Positions 51,381 to 64,000 of a stretch of 64,000 nt of DNA are shown here, one piece after another. The translations under genes and the position numbers were made by a program. Where the stretch lies: positions 47,517,314-47,581,313 of the forward strand of contig CM019217.1 of assembly GCA_009741485.1 (NCBI GenBank), read 5' to 3'. This DNA is from Malurus cyaneus samueli (Eukaryota; Chordata; Aves; Passeriformes; Maluridae). Each line of letters opens with the position of its first letter. Position 1 is the first letter of the stretch. The notes beneath the pieces are model-generated. The model saw nothing but the letters and a program-made list of their open reading frames with translations, did not search any database and had not been told where the DNA came from.

Positions 51381-52991
51381 GAGGGAACATAGAATACCAG
51401 TTGGTTTTATTCTTGGTTGGTTACAGTAGTTTTAGTGTGAAAACTGTGTTCTACAGCTACAGTTCTTCAAATGAGATGATGATGTATGTATTTTGATAGC
51501 AGCATGGATGGCAAAAATCAGTGTATTTTCTTAGAATCCCAGCGCTGTTTTGGTTGTCTTGAGCATCTAATGTTTGTTTTGACATGCAATGGAAGTACAA
51601 TTTAGGCACTCTTTCTCATTTCCACATGTTCCACAAGGACAGTTCCCTGGAGCATTGCAATTAGTGAGGCTGAAAAAATGGAGGAGAAAGCAATTTTCAG
51701 GATTAAAAGAATCAGGAAATAGGCATCAGCAGGGTATTACTCTTTAAATTTTTTTTTTTTTATTATGCTTACAGTGAATCAGTCCTGGAAAGAATGAAGA
51801 GATAAACAAAGAGGAGCTGACTTACGTGTTTACCAGTGGCTAGACCCAAGAGAAAATGCAGATACATATAGAAAGTATCCAGAGTGATGTTTTTTCCTGT
51901 TACTGAAAATTTCAGAGTCTGAACCTAGCTCCCAGCACTACTTATTTCTGCCATGTCTGTATCATCTATTTGCTGAATGCAGTGCTCAGCTCTAATTTTG
52001 TAATTTTTCTGACAGGTCTCTGAGTCCTCCTTTCATACCTTCAGTGGTTTGATATTTTTCATTTCAGTTCCTAGATCAAGATGTTTATTGATGTGCAGCA
52101 GCACGCAACCTTCTGGGTAGTCTGTCTTCTTTGGATGACTGCTTAAAGATACTGTTTCCTCCCCACAAAACAGCTAAATATATATTTCATTGGCTAAGAG
52201 GTGACCTTTTAATTCCCTTCCCTCTGGGCAAGGAAGTAGGGTGTGCAGCCTGATGAATGAAACATAATGCGCCTCAGAAGAGAACTGATTGACAGCAGAC
52301 TGCACCAGATTTCTATCTTTTGTAATATTATTGATCTCAGCAGTGCCGTAGAAAAGGTTGATTTGACTGCAAAAGTGTTGTTAACAAAAGCTTTCTCTGT
52401 GACTTGAGTTGAATAAATTTTACCTTGCGCAGTTATGGCAAACAAGGCATGGTAGAAGGAAGGCTTAATTATCTGCATTAATTTTTCTTATATGAGATTA
52501 ATATTATATTTGTACTTATATGTGTTCTTACACTTTTATGTGCAGGGGTCCATATCAAGCTGCTGAAATGTTAAAGCAGTTCAAGTGCTGTGAGTGTTTC
52601 AGTGGGAGAAGTGGCTGCTGAGCCCACTTCTGCAATAATGGTGTGTCTGTGATTGGGTTTTTCTTTTTCTTGTTGTCTGTCCTAAATTGTGAAATATATG
52701 CATCTGTTTCCTTAAAGGGTCTCTAAAGCTTATATAATGGAGTTCTGTTTAGCTATATTTAGCCCCTGACCCTTTCCTTAAAGGTTACTGGGTTCCTGGG
52801 AATGTGTTGCCAGAAGAACAGCACTGATAAACCTGCATTACAGCACTCCTCCTCTTTCTCACTCCCTTCTAAATTTATTGGCTGCAGCTACCTGTCTATT
52901 TTGTCTATAGTTAGCACAGTAAAAACCAGCTGAATCTGAAAACAGCATAACTGACAAGCTGTTTTTATAGGGCCTTTTAGGTTACCAGATG

Positions 52992-53049
52992 GAATCATAC
53001 CATTAATATGTTCCAGTATAGAATCATATCATTAATATGTTCCAGTTAC
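52992..53049 (+). repeat. Tandem duplication, 29-bp unit, two copies
   Basis: Two adjacent units share GAATCATA followed by CATTAATATGTTCCAGT, differing at a few positions. A recent local duplication within the intron. Confidence 0.9.
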
Positions 53050-56000
53050 CGACCCTGTGAAACCATCCATCACACTTCAATGCACACAGACCTCGAGTCA
53101 TGTTGCTGACTACTGTCTCTTCAGGAAGGCTGGTCTCCACAGAGCACCTTTACCCCTCATCAGTCAGTTTCGTAAGTCAGCCTCAGAAAAGGAAATGTCT
53201 GCTTACTTAAAACTACAAGTAAGTAGTAAGAAGGCATAGAATGATACAGGCTGAGAGAAACACTTTTCACTCAGTACAGCTGAAGCTGCAGCTTGCGGTT
53301 AGAAGATGCACACACCAGTGAGCACGATGCTGAAAGCTCATTTTTTGGAAGCTTGTGGACTCTCATGTTTTTACAGTTTAGACTTACATTAGAACAGGGC
53401 CTGCTTAAATTCATCTGCTTGGGACTTCTAATGAGATTAAGGTAAGCAGAACCAGCTGTTTGTGAGAGCTTAATCAAAATAAATGTCAGCACAAATTTTC
53501 AGAACAGTGTCCAGCTTGAAAGAGTGAGGTTTGTATATCTTTCATGTAAATACTGCTTTTTTTTTGCTGATGGAGACTTGAACAACTTTAGAAATGTGGT
53601 CAAGTTGATACTCCAGGAGATCATCGGGTGAACGCTACTGGGCACGGAAGCAAATGTATCTAGGCCATCATTGTCAAGTGTTTCCTTCCACCTGGTTCAC
53701 AACTCAAGCGTGTGGTCATTTGTAGCTCAACAAGTTGTTTGATCTACCTTAATTTTGTGATTAAATGCTGCAGCCTTGTGTAAATAGTGTCCTTAGTTAA
53801 AAATAAGTGCTGCACTGTAAATAGGAGAACACACAGTCCAAGAAGTTGCTACTGCATGAATGTGCTTAAGCTTAAGTAATCTACTATTGAAATATTTCTG
53901 TAGGTTGCCTAGTTTTGTAGGTGCTCTTGTAGTCTTAGCAGGCAGACTACAATTTCCTTATTTCTGAAGCAAACCGCTTCCACATCCATCCATTGTGCTC
54001 ATGAAGAAAACCTGCTCTTAGTGCTCTCCTTAAAACAATTATCAAAATATGTTAGAAGACAGTCTCTTCTGTGATGCACTCTGTAAAACTTATTCTGTCT
54101 GTTCCTCCCCTGTTCTGTCTTTTTTTTTCACGGGGTTGGAGTTGTACTAAAATTGTTTCTCTTTTATATGTGTAGATGTATGTTAATAGGAAGAAGCATT
54201 TACATGTAGTTGTGAGTACTGCATGATTTTTCTAGGGAATTTGTTTCTTGTGCTAGGAAAGCTTTGAAACAGATGATGATGGTGACTTTTAAACTTTTTG
54301 AAGAATTATGTTGTTATTACACAGCTATCTTAACTTTTTTTGCTAGATAGAAATATATGTTCTTATAGTTACCAAAGATAGTAAGACAGCCATTTGTAGG
54401 ACAAAGAAACAATAAATGGAATGAAGAAAGAGTGTAATAACAGAGACGATAAAACTGGAATATTACTTTTTATTTTAGAATCTTCTGAAACTTAATACAA
54501 TTATTTCAGTGACTTTGATTAGACATGCTCAACCAAGAAGCAATGCAGTTTTTAAGCATAGTATTTTACCCAACACTTCAAAATTGGTCAGATGGTTGAC
54601 AGATATGAAAGAAGTATAGATTTTTTTCATAAGATTATAGATGGAGGTCTATTAAAATTAGTGATTTTAGTTCAGTTTAGGTTAGTTACGCATTAGAATT
54701 ATTTTAGTTTGGTTATGCATGGATGTAATCTTGGAATTACTATATTGGGTAAGTATATTAGAAGAATTTCTTGAATGATTTGTGCATTTTTTTACAGTGC
54801 AGAGTGCATCACAGATTAAGAGATTCTTGGGGAGGCTGAAAAGGAGACTGGACATGGAATAATGATGAACTCTCAATGAATCTCTCTAAGAAGCTTCCCC
54901 TCCCCTTCTGTGGCTCTCCTACAAGCTCAACTGAGAAGTATTGAGGAGAAGGGTGTCTGTCAATCAACTGTTCTTTCTTTGATCCTTGGTCCTCTTTTTA
55001 ATGCAGTACACAGGGCTGTATACCAATATATATATATGGCAGAATGATGTTTTTGGTAGTTTGTCACACTCTGCCCTATCTTGGACGCACTGTGCCAAAT
55101 GTCAGTGCCATACTGTACAACATAGCTCAGCTCAGCAAGAAAAGCCTGCATAAAGCCATGTGGCTGATCCCCTGCTTTCTGCTGACTGAAATAATTGGCT
55201 CGTGCCTGGTACTACTTCAGTATCTTGATACCTGGGATGTGCTTCCTCTGATCAGCAAAGATTTGTGGGAGGGAAGTGTTTTTCTTGTCTCTTTTTCTTT
55301 GTTTTTGTTTTTTTCCTTTTTTGGTCATAATTGTTGTTTTTTGTTTGTGGGTTTTTGGTTTGTTTTGTTTTTAAAAATACTAAAAAGTTCATGAACTTGA
55401 CACTTTCTACCCTTTTAAACAGTTTTGATACTCTTAGGAGTAAGGGGCTGTAAAGTTAAAGCTGTAAATACAATGGAAGAAAGACTGTAGAAAATAAGAC
55501 AAAACTGTAGTTTTAAGATCTTTGCCATTCTACCATTTGCAGTTTATGCCATCTTAAAAACACCTCCACTTATTTATTTACTTCCCATATTTTCAATATT
55601 CCTTTTCTGAATATAAAAGCACAGAAAAAATCATACAATTAAAGATTTAGCTTATGAATTAGGTTTCCTCACTAAGCATAGTCTTTTTCTCAGCACACTG
55701 TGTTTGAGATTATCCTGGAAAGCTGGTATTTAAAGGGTCTTTTGTAAAGTCAGGCACAGGGAAGAATGGGGCTTGTGCATTTGAGGAATACAGAAGAAAT
55801 TCTGAAAACAGGAAATTGTATTGAAAATTGGAGACCAGAATATCTTACCAGAGGTGTGGCTGCCATTGCAGTGGTGACAGATTCGTGTATGCATATCGGA
55901 AAGCAGAACAGCATCCTGTAACTTGAAGGGACACTAAATAAACTCTCTAAAAAGGTATTTATGGTCAAGGTCATAGCTGGCTACCAAGGTCCTGTGCTGG

Positions 56001-58229
56001 TGGTAGTAGTTACGTTGCTCGGAAATGAGGTAATTTGCTTCAGTGTCAGTGCCTCAGCTGGATGACAGTAGGGTCCTCGCAGAGGACCGCAGTGCTGAAA
56101 GTCCAAGTGTATACATCTTAAGCTGAGGAGGTATTTCCTTTAGCTGGAACCTCTAATAATCTCTTAAGAATATGAGAACCAGCTGCTTGAAGGCACTTCT
56201 CCTCTTCCTCCCCACCCTGTGCCCTTAGTCTCTGAGGAAGCTCCTGTTCTATTCCCTTGATCTTAGAGGAAGCCTTGATACCTGAGTATAGGGGTGTGGC
56301 CACGGGGGATTAAAAGGATAAACTCCATAGCCTGTGTGTTAATATTTTCTTCTCCAGTCACGGAGCTTACATCCAGATGATGCCCAATGGCATTGCTGTG
56401 GCAGATACTGTTCAATGTTGGCTGGAGAGTCTCTGCAGTGTCAGCTCTTCTGGTGCTTTCTGTCAAATGCTCCTTTAGTGCTTTTGGTGCCACTGTTGTT
56501 CTGCTGCTTACTGTCAGTTGAAGGGAGACACGTGTTAAGAACCATCACTTCAACTTGGCATAGAGGTGATTAATGCACTATTTATTTCTTACCCTTCACC
56601 TTTCAGACAGGATGGCCTTCTCAGTAAAAATAATTTCTGAGTCCTGATTTGGTCCTTGTACCAGGAAATGAGTTCTCTGTGCACACAGACTCTAGTGTCG
56701 ATCGAAGTGGGGTCATTGTTGAGGTTGTCCTACAGAAGTGGTGAGCTTGAACTCAGCTTTTATTTGTTCTCTGTCTTTGTGGATATGTGATAGCTGTTCA
56801 TGTCAGCTAATGATAGCAGCTCAGGGAATGGCTTTACTTACAAATGTACATACAAAAGCAGTGGTATTACAGAAATGGATCATGATGTTTGCTGTAGCCA
56901 TCAATGTGTGTTCATGAAGACATCTCTGTTCAGTAAGGATCATCTTGAATGTGTTTCCCAAGTGGTTCCTGTGAGTAGGCACACAGAATACTGATGAATC
57001 AGAGAGACTGGAAGACACAGTGGTATGGCATCAGTTTCAAATGAACCAGTGCTTAGACAGCCATTGTCAATACGTTTTTAGAGTTGGTGTATTTATAATG
57101 ATGACAGCCATGTTTGCAGAAGGCTGGAAAGCTTTCTCTGTGTGAAGATGAAGTGTTTTCCCAATGCAGCAAACATATAAGTGTGCTGTATTTCTTTAAT
57201 GTAGGGAGACTTAAGAAAGAGTAGTATTGAAGCATTTTAAGTTGTGGATTTCACTTTAGGACGGCTTTGCATAATTCCTTAGTTGGAATTCCAGGCTGAG
57301 CCATGTCCTAATGTGTGGTAGAAGGACTTTTTTACCACATTCAATTAAGTGACTGCACATAAGCTATTGCAGTGGCCAGTTAAAAAGAAGTGTGAGCCTT
57401 GAAAACTGAACCACCCACAATAAGAGAGAAATAGAGCAAGACTGAAATCTTCGCTTTTTTCTATCTCTTAAAATTTTGCTGCAACAAGGTGGTATTTTGA
57501 GGTATTTCAAGCAATTACAGTCCATTTTATGATACTAAGGAGAAATTTGTTTTCAGTGTGTAGTATAACAACAGGAATACTCTGGAAACACTGGTAAAAA
57601 GCTCTCACAGTGAATTTAAAGGAGTGCACCTTAGAGGAAGTATTGTGCTTAATGAATTAGACCAGGGACAACTAATTAACAGGTCTGTGTTGTGACTGTA
57701 TTCCTATACAGGACTGTAAGTGTGGCATAGAATGTCTTCCTATTTGAGAGTTCTTGCATCGGTAAAGTAGGATGGATGTAAATACATTACCAAAGTGTGT
57801 AAATGACAAAGTAGTCACAATTTTGAGTAAAGTTACTATCTAGAGGAGCAGAAGTTTATCTGTCTCCAAAACATTCCTTGCTTCTGCTGCCTGATTTTTT
57901 TGGTCTGCCTTTTTTGCTCCATCCTTCTTTGATCCATACTACAGGACATAATCAACTGGATTCATCATGTGAACATAGTTGTAAAAACATAAACTTGTGA
58001 CTATAGTAAGCTTCTGGGAACTTTTAAAAAGCATGTTTTTGTTTTAAAAAATAACCCATCCCGGAAGATTCTTTTTAATTGAACAGGTAGGCAGTGTCAG
58101 GTCAAGTCACCTGTGGGTAGAAGTGGCCATGTCTGCTACCACAATTTCTGATACTCAAACAGTATTTTAACTTTATCTGTAGGTGAAAAGAGGCTTTTAA
58201 TGACAATAATAAGACCTGATATATGCATG

Positions 58230-58269
58230 TACATTACTTTGGTCACATATACATTACTTCAGGCACATT
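58230..58269 (+). repeat. Tandem duplication, 20-bp unit, two copies
   Basis: TACATTACTTTGGTCACATA is followed at once by TACATTACTTCAGGCACATT. A short tandem duplication in the intron. Confidence 0.85.
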
Positions 58270-59049
58270 AATAATCCCCAAGATTTTAACTGAAATCAGT
58301 AGTTACTCTGGAATCTGAGAGCAAAGTGTGGCCTCAGTGTTATTTTTTTCTTATAATTTTTTTCCTTTGGATCCTTGTGCATTCCATGTGTTTGTAGATG
58401 CAGGCATTACCATCTACTTTATCTTTGACATGTAGTTCTTTTCCATGATACAAATACTATTTTTTATTTATTTGCCATTCAGTTTATTGTTTAGTCTTTC
58501 CAGTCTCTGAGCAAGAACATTATGTCTATATCTATTTCTAGGAATACTGAGTTAGTTTTGTAACACTGTAAGAGTTCTGGCTGCACTTGCACACAATCTG
58601 AACAGTAAAAATTATTTAACCTGCTTATCTTCATGGAGGAATTACATATCCTTGCATCTTAATTCGTAGTTCCCAGACCAATGAGTATTGTTCTGAGAAC
58701 TGTTCACTGTTTAGAAGTGATTAGATAAAGTTACTAAAAATTGTTCAGAAGTGTTCAGAACGTCAGTTCTGAGGTATAGAAAAGAAAGATGGCTATATAC
58801 AACTGGACCTTCATTTTCGTTTCCTTACCAGCATCACCGAAGTCTGTATATGCACGTGTATTTCTACTCAAATAGATTTTCATACTTGAGGTCATCCTTC
58901 TGTTCAAGTCAGTCTGTTCTTTCAACTCCGTGAACTAGATCTCCCATTCTCCAATTTCCTGATGCTATGCTTGAAAATTCATTATTTTCTTAGCCCAAAT
59001 GTTCCCTTTATTTAAGCTGAACAATCAAAGTGACATCCTCAGCTCCTGG

Positions 59050-60190
59050 TAAATCTTGCCCTTGAGACCTTTCACCATTCTGGTCACATCTCATCCTAGC
59101 TTGGTATCATCAGCAAACTTACCTAATGGATGTTTGATTCTTGCGTCCAGATACTTTGTAAAATCATGATAGAGCACTGGCCTTAAAATGAACCCTGGGG
59201 AGCCTTGTTGGTGACTGGCCACTGACTGATGTGACCCCATTGACTAAACTCCTTGAGCCCGACTCATCAGCTCACACAATATGGACTCGTCTATCTGTAT
59301 GCTGCACATTTCTTTCAGAAGAATATTGTGAGAAACAGTACCAAAATCTTCACTAAAATCCCAAACCCTCGCATTGACAAGGCTTGCCTTGGTCAGTTAG
59401 ATGGGTGACCTTGTCATAAAAGGAAAGTTGGTTTATCAGGACTTTCCCCTCATAAACTTGGGCTTACTCTGATCAGTGACTGCATTGTGTTTTGTGTGTT
59501 TTTTCAATAACTCCCAGAATGATTGTCTCCATAATTTTGTCAGGCACTGAAATGAGACTGTCAGGCCTGTAATTGTTACCACAGTCTTCCTTATAAATTG
59601 GAACAGCATATGCCATCTTCCAGTCAACTGGGACCTCTCCAGACTCCTAAGACTGCTGGAAAACGATGGGGAGAAGTTCCACAATGACATTCAGCCAGCT
59701 CTTTGAGTACCCTGGGAGGAATCCTATCAGGTACCATAGATTTATGGTGCCTTAAGCATCCAGCTGAAGCAGCAAGTATCAAAAATGTCCAGGGTTGGCT
59801 GGGAGTTTATCAACCACCCAGTTACGATTTTTCAGCATGGGACTTTGTAGTCCTGGAGGCCGTCATCAGTGTTGAAGACAGAGGGGAAGGTGGCATTACA
59901 CATCTCCACTGTGCCTATGTCCCTGTTTGTGAGGTGCCTGAGCACATCAAGTAATGGATCAATGCTGTTTCTGATCCTACAGTTTCTGTAAATATGTTTT
60001 TAAAATGTCCTTCTTGTCCTTCACAGTGCTAACCAGTCTCAACACTGATCAAGCTTAGGCTGTGGCAGTTTTCTCCCTGGGGTGTTGAACAACATCTCTC
60101 TAGTCCTCCTGTGTTGCCTGTACTTGCTTCCAATGTCTGTGTTCTTCCCTCCTGGAAAACAATCCATGCTCAGCCAAGCCTTTGAAGTTA
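59050..60190 (-). mobile_element. CR1 LINE reverse-transcriptase fragment, decayed
   Basis: This is an antisense CR1 fragment covering part of ORF2. Read on the minus strand, the right end matches the region before the polymerase, then come the segments that in intact CR1 give the WRLA, NYRPVSL and GFMKGRS blocks, and finally KFADDTKLG at 59121-59095, the catalytic Asp-Asp core. On the plus strand the landmarks are CTGTCAGGCCTGTA (about 59559-59572), CTTGTCATAAAAGGA (about 59410-59424) and TTGGTATCATCAGCAAACTT (59101-59120). Frequent indels and stop codons put the blocks in different frames, so it is an inactive, old copy. It lies in opposite orientation to COL25A1. The 84-codon minus frame at 59436-59690 is only a remnant. 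Confidence 0.9.
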
Positions 60191-61399
60191 TCTTCAGTGT
60201 GCTTCAGTAGTGTCATAGCAGAGTGGAGAATACCTTAGCCTGTGTTGTTAAAGAAACATCCATACTTGGAAGAAAATCCAGTTGTCAAAGAATGAGATAA
60301 GTAAGGAGGAGCACACCATGGTAATGTGGTGCCCAGTTTGTTTATAGGGTTAATGAAGCAGAATTAAGGGCCGACACAATCCTAACAGACAAAAAAAAAA
60401 AATTGAAAAAATCTTCTAACATTTTTCCATACGCTTTCTCGGTCACATCTTGGAGAGGTTATCTTAGGGTGAATTTTGATGTTCTGGAAGTTATCTCATT
60501 TCTTACTGCTCACTCAGTCTGAGCAGTGGATGACAGCAGAGTATGCTGAAGTGTAATCTGCTGAAAGGGCTCCTCCAAACTTAGCAAATGCAAGTCCTGT
60601 CAAGAAGGAATAAAAAATGACATGTCTGTGGGGTGTCATGTCTGAATCACATCTAAGATGTCCAGATTTAGTGGTTTGAGGGGCAGATTATCTGGGGACT
60701 TTAAACCATGGCATGAGATGGGTAAGTGTCCTTTATTCTGGGGTGTCTCCCAGATGATGCCTATAGTCAAGTAGTCATGGCACATCCTCAGTTCCTGGAA
60801 TGGTGAGTGAGGAGAATGCACAGCCCGAATGTTGTGCTGACAGAGGGTGCTAACATGCCATGTGGTGCTGACAAGGGATTTACAGGAAGATGAAGTCTAG
60901 TGGGAGCTAGCAGTAATGTATTCTTTAAACCAGGCACGGATTGTAACTCTTTCCAGTTTTGCATCACTGTTCTGATCTGGCAGTAGGACTGCACAAGCAG
61001 AAGCATGAAAACAGTGCATGTTCTGGTTTCTTCTGTGTTGAAACCAGTGTTTCTTGAAATGCATGGGAACTATCACACTCTGTGTTATTTCTGTTGAAAC
61101 ATGTTAGATTGTCAAGACCAATGGTCTGTGGTAGAATGTTGAGGTCCTAAAGGAGCACAAATGGATTTGAATAATTTCAAAAGCTGTTATCACCCCTTCT
61201 TGCTTGATCATGTTGCTATGAGTGCTTTCTCTGTTTCACTGCCTGCTCTGTAGAGCAGGAAAGACAACGCCTGGGGTGTGAGCTCTGATCCCTCCTATGG
61301 ACTGGTATTATGCTAGAAGCAAACTTCAGTTATAGTCGGTATCTTCTTTCCCAGGCATGTAGTTTATATGTTTAGCGTAGTAACCTAGTGACCACATAC

Positions 61400-61510
61400 T
61401 GACGTAAGTAATTTACCTAAAAATGCTTCAAAATGCAACTACTGATGTACTGACCAGCAGCAGGCAGTTCATGTTAATTTGCATTCATTAAATATACTTC
61501 ATCTTCTGTG
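61400..61510 (+). repeat. Dispersed direct repeat, copy 1
   Basis: About 110 bases matching 62535-62642 at roughly 80 percent by eye. Shared strings include CAAAATGCAACTACTGA, CCAGCAGCAGG and ATTTGCATTCATTA. A perfect octamer ATTTGCAT lies at 61477-61484. No transposon family was recognised. Confidence 0.8.
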
Positions 61511-62111
61511 TTTGTCTGGTAAAATGTGGGACTTGACAGAAAAAGAGTGGTGGGTACAACATGATTATGTTGCTATTAATCATACTTTGAGATGGACTGT
61601 AATTGTTTAACTTAGTTACTAATAACAGTATAGGGACTAATGCAGCCAATTTTTTCTGATCCTTTCAGAAAATTCCTGCAGGTTCTAAAGAACACTATAT
61701 TTGACATGAAGACAGCCATCCCCTCAAGTAGACATCTCTGGCAACACAGTTTAAAAACCATTAAAGACAGTCAAAAAGAGAGAATGTTTGGGCATACACT
61801 TCATATATGTGTATACTTCATATACAAATGAAAGAAAGATGGCAAAGAGGGTTACTCACACCTCTGTATTGCTCTGTGTGCAGACATGCTCATCTTTTTG
61901 TTAGTCTGTGATTTGTCAGCTCAGTCTAAACCCGATGAAACTGCTGAGTGAAAGTGGCTCGATTAGGGATTTGGTGACACAGAGCCATCAGCTTGAATGA
62001 AGTCTGCAAGGAATCTGTAGTGACCTGTGAGGAGAGGTTCATGGAGCCCCTGTTCATGGCCAATGAACAGGTGATTTTCTCCCTCTGTGGAGATGGTGCA
62101 GATTATACAAT

Positions 62112-62127
62112 AGCAGCAGCAGCAGCA
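62112..62127 (+). repeat. Short AGC trinucleotide repeat
   Basis: Five AGC units plus one base, within a 90-codon frame that has no recognisable similarity. Confidence 0.85.
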
Positions 62128-62534
62128 CTTGTGTCCACACTGTGTGGGGTTGCAGCGCTGCTTCATGACGGAGCATACACTTTCCATAGGCACAGCGAGG
62201 GGGCATTTACTTGTTGCTACTTCACTTTCAGCTGCTTTGTTGAGAGAGTGGCTGCTGTTTTGTGAAATAATGTTCTTAATAAAACAATAATTTTGCAGAC
62301 AATAATATTGTAAAGACACATACCTTTTAAATAACTGGCACCTGTCTTCTTTCTGAAATGCAAACAGAAGGAAGGCTAGAACCAGAAATTCCAGGTACCA
62401 GATGTTTGTGTTTTGGTAAAATACAATTTTTTTTTTGTTTTAAATTGTGCTGTCAAATGACTGAACTGAATAAAATGACATTTTTTCTCACAGAAAAAGT
62501 TAATTACATGGTCTTTGATTAGCAAAGAAGGTAC

Positions 62535-62642
62535 GTAAATTAGTTTTCATAAACATGCTGCAAAATGCAACTACTGAGGTACTGGCCAGCAGCAGGTGGT
62601 TCATATTTATTTGCATTCATTATATATGCTGCATTTTGCCTT
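62535..62642 (+). repeat. Dispersed direct repeat, copy 2
   Basis: Partner of 61400-61510, offset by 1132 bases in the same orientation. The octamer ATTTGCAT is kept at 62609-62616. The copies could come from an old segmental duplication or be two insertions of an unrecognised element. Confidence 0.8.
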
Positions 62643-64000
62643 TCAATTACTTTTCAGTTGGGTACAAGATGTGATCCTATTTCGTTGGTCTTTTCAGAGT
62701 CTAAAAATGCTTCTTGGTTTAACTGTGGGGAGAAAGAACTGATTACTTATTCTACTCGCAGTTGAGAGCAGTTTTAAAACATTGAGATGGAAGTCAGTAG
62801 TATTTTATGCCTACATTGCATACAAGTTTATATGATTTTTTTTCCTTTTCTTTGCCACAAGTTGAATATCTGTTATTGGGGTCAATGAGAATATTTTTTA
62901 CTGATAATACATTAATATTACTTTTATTTGCCAATTCCCCATGTGCAACAGGAGTGAGAGTAAATACAAATCTTACTGGTTTGCTTGGTTGCCAGCAACT
63001 GAACATATTCAGTGGAAACAATGATTAAAATTCTTTTCCCAAGAGATAAACTGTAGCATCAAGGTGTACTTTAGAAGTGTTCATGGATAAATTCTCCTTC
63101 TAATGTGTTCTCGTATTAGGTGTATTTTTCAGTGATTATTGTCAGAAAACTTGGAATTTGGGGAAGGATATATGTTTGTGTATTATAGATAAACTTCTTT
63201 TTCTTAAAAAATATCCCTTAACAGACTACCAGTGGAAATTTTTTTAAACAGAAGAAGAACTAGGAAACTTCTTTTACCTTTGGAAGTTATAGAACTCTTA
63301 CTAAAACTGGAACTTGAAAACACTTAGAACCTATTTGCCAAGAAAGGTGATTGAAAACCATAGAAAATTTGTGAGCAAATACCTCTCTTCACATAAAACT
63401 TTAAGAAAAGCCCAAATAAACCAAAAAAGCCCTCATTTTTGCCAGAAAGCTTTTCATTAAAATATTGATAAATGGCTTAGTGAAACAGGAGATTGGCTAT
63501 AGGCAAAAACCTGTCCCCCAGTGCTGCACAGCATTCCTAGATGCTTGTGGTCTTACAGGATGTCAAGGGAGTGGAGGCAAGGAGTGCTCAGAGTTTTATT
63601 ACTAGCCCTAGATTATTTATTCCTAGCCCTTTTACAGAAGTCATTGACCTTCTTATCCAAGTGTGTCCTCTTAAGTTGCAAGGAAAACCAGTTCCTTTCA
63701 GCTAACTTTGTGAAATTTTATCTTATCTCCATTAATGTGGAATCAGAAATTATTTTTCTCTTGACACTTGCTCTCGTATTACTTGACTTGGCAGAAATAT
63801 TTTAATTCTACTTGAATGAGAACTGGATAAAGTTTCAGTACTTCATACGATGAAATAATTTACAGAGTTCTTGGAATATACTACAGTCATTGAAAAATAC
63901 TGGCCTTTATTTATTGGTGACCTTTGCTTTTGTTGTTGGGCTGATTCAGTGTTAAGGCATTGTGGATTTAGTGGTCAATGATGGAGTACTACCCATACTG

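Larger units (their letters stand above)
46284..64000 (+). other. COL25A1: COL25A1 intron 2 (partial)
   Basis: From the GTAACA donor to the right edge I saw no exon coding the Gly-X-Y repeat expected next (a Lys/Arg-rich GPPGKRG-type start), so this is taken as one long intron. The human gene spans about half a megabase and has very long introns. The plus strand looks T-rich, as is common in transcribed introns. Mobile-element relics and simple repeats inside it are listed separately. The minus-strand 137-codon frame at 47065-47478 shows no family motif. Confidence 0.8.

Noticed and set aside
21523..52762. Three perfect MEF2 consensus sites (21523, 21736, 52753)
   Set aside because: With this base composition about two to three matches are expected by chance in 64 kb, so the count is not informative.
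61993..62265. 90-codon plus frame with an Ala/Leu-rich middle
   Set aside because: The Ala run comes from the AGC repeat; there is no splice or promoter context and an overlapping minus frame of 118 codons.

Overview
The window looks like nuclear DNA from a sauropsid, most likely a bird. The evidence is two CR1-type LINE retrotransposon fragments, a low overall repeat load, two CpG-island first exons separated by AT-rich non-coding DNA, and the gene pair itself. No bacterial, phage or organellar feature is seen. Most of the sequence is intron or intergenic DNA, and nearly all of its short open frames are chance.

Two protein genes are supported, lying head to head about 43.2 kb apart (start codon to start codon). 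On the left, on the minus strand, is the first coding exon of SEC24B, the cargo-binding subunit of the COPII coat (1948-2068). Its CpG-island promoter lies at about 1640-2700 and part of intron 1 fills 1-1947. On the right, on the plus strand, are the first two coding exons of COL25A1 (45281-45691 and 46214-46283). COL25A1 is the transmembrane collagen XXV (CLAC-P), and its CpG island covers about 44330-46200. The second exon carries the conserved furin site and leads into the collagenous domain. No further COL25A1 exon was seen to the right end, so 46284-64000 is read as intron 2. SEC24B and COL25A1 are also divergent neighbours in human 4q25, which supports both names. The two proteins do not act in one pathway; the pairing is conserved synteny.

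The gap between the genes (about 2.7-44.3 kb) has no convincing coding gene. It holds a CR1 3' end directly beside the SEC24B promoter, a family of GCCTCA hairpins, an isolated CpG-rich patch with a YY1-like site near 12.9 kb, a possible E-box/TATA element near 26.8 kb, and simple repeats. Intron 2 of COL25A1 holds a possible old LTR relic near 49 kb, a heavily decayed antisense CR1 reverse-transcriptase region (about 59.05-60.19 kb), a diverged 110-bp duplication that keeps an octamer motif, and several T tracts and microduplications.

The most notable result is that the first coding exons of both genes have reading-frame breaks against their recognisable homologous frames. COL25A1 exon 1 leaves frame and returns to it. 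SEC24B exon 1 appears to carry one extra T. Errors in GC-rich assembly are the simplest explanation, but real change has not been excluded.
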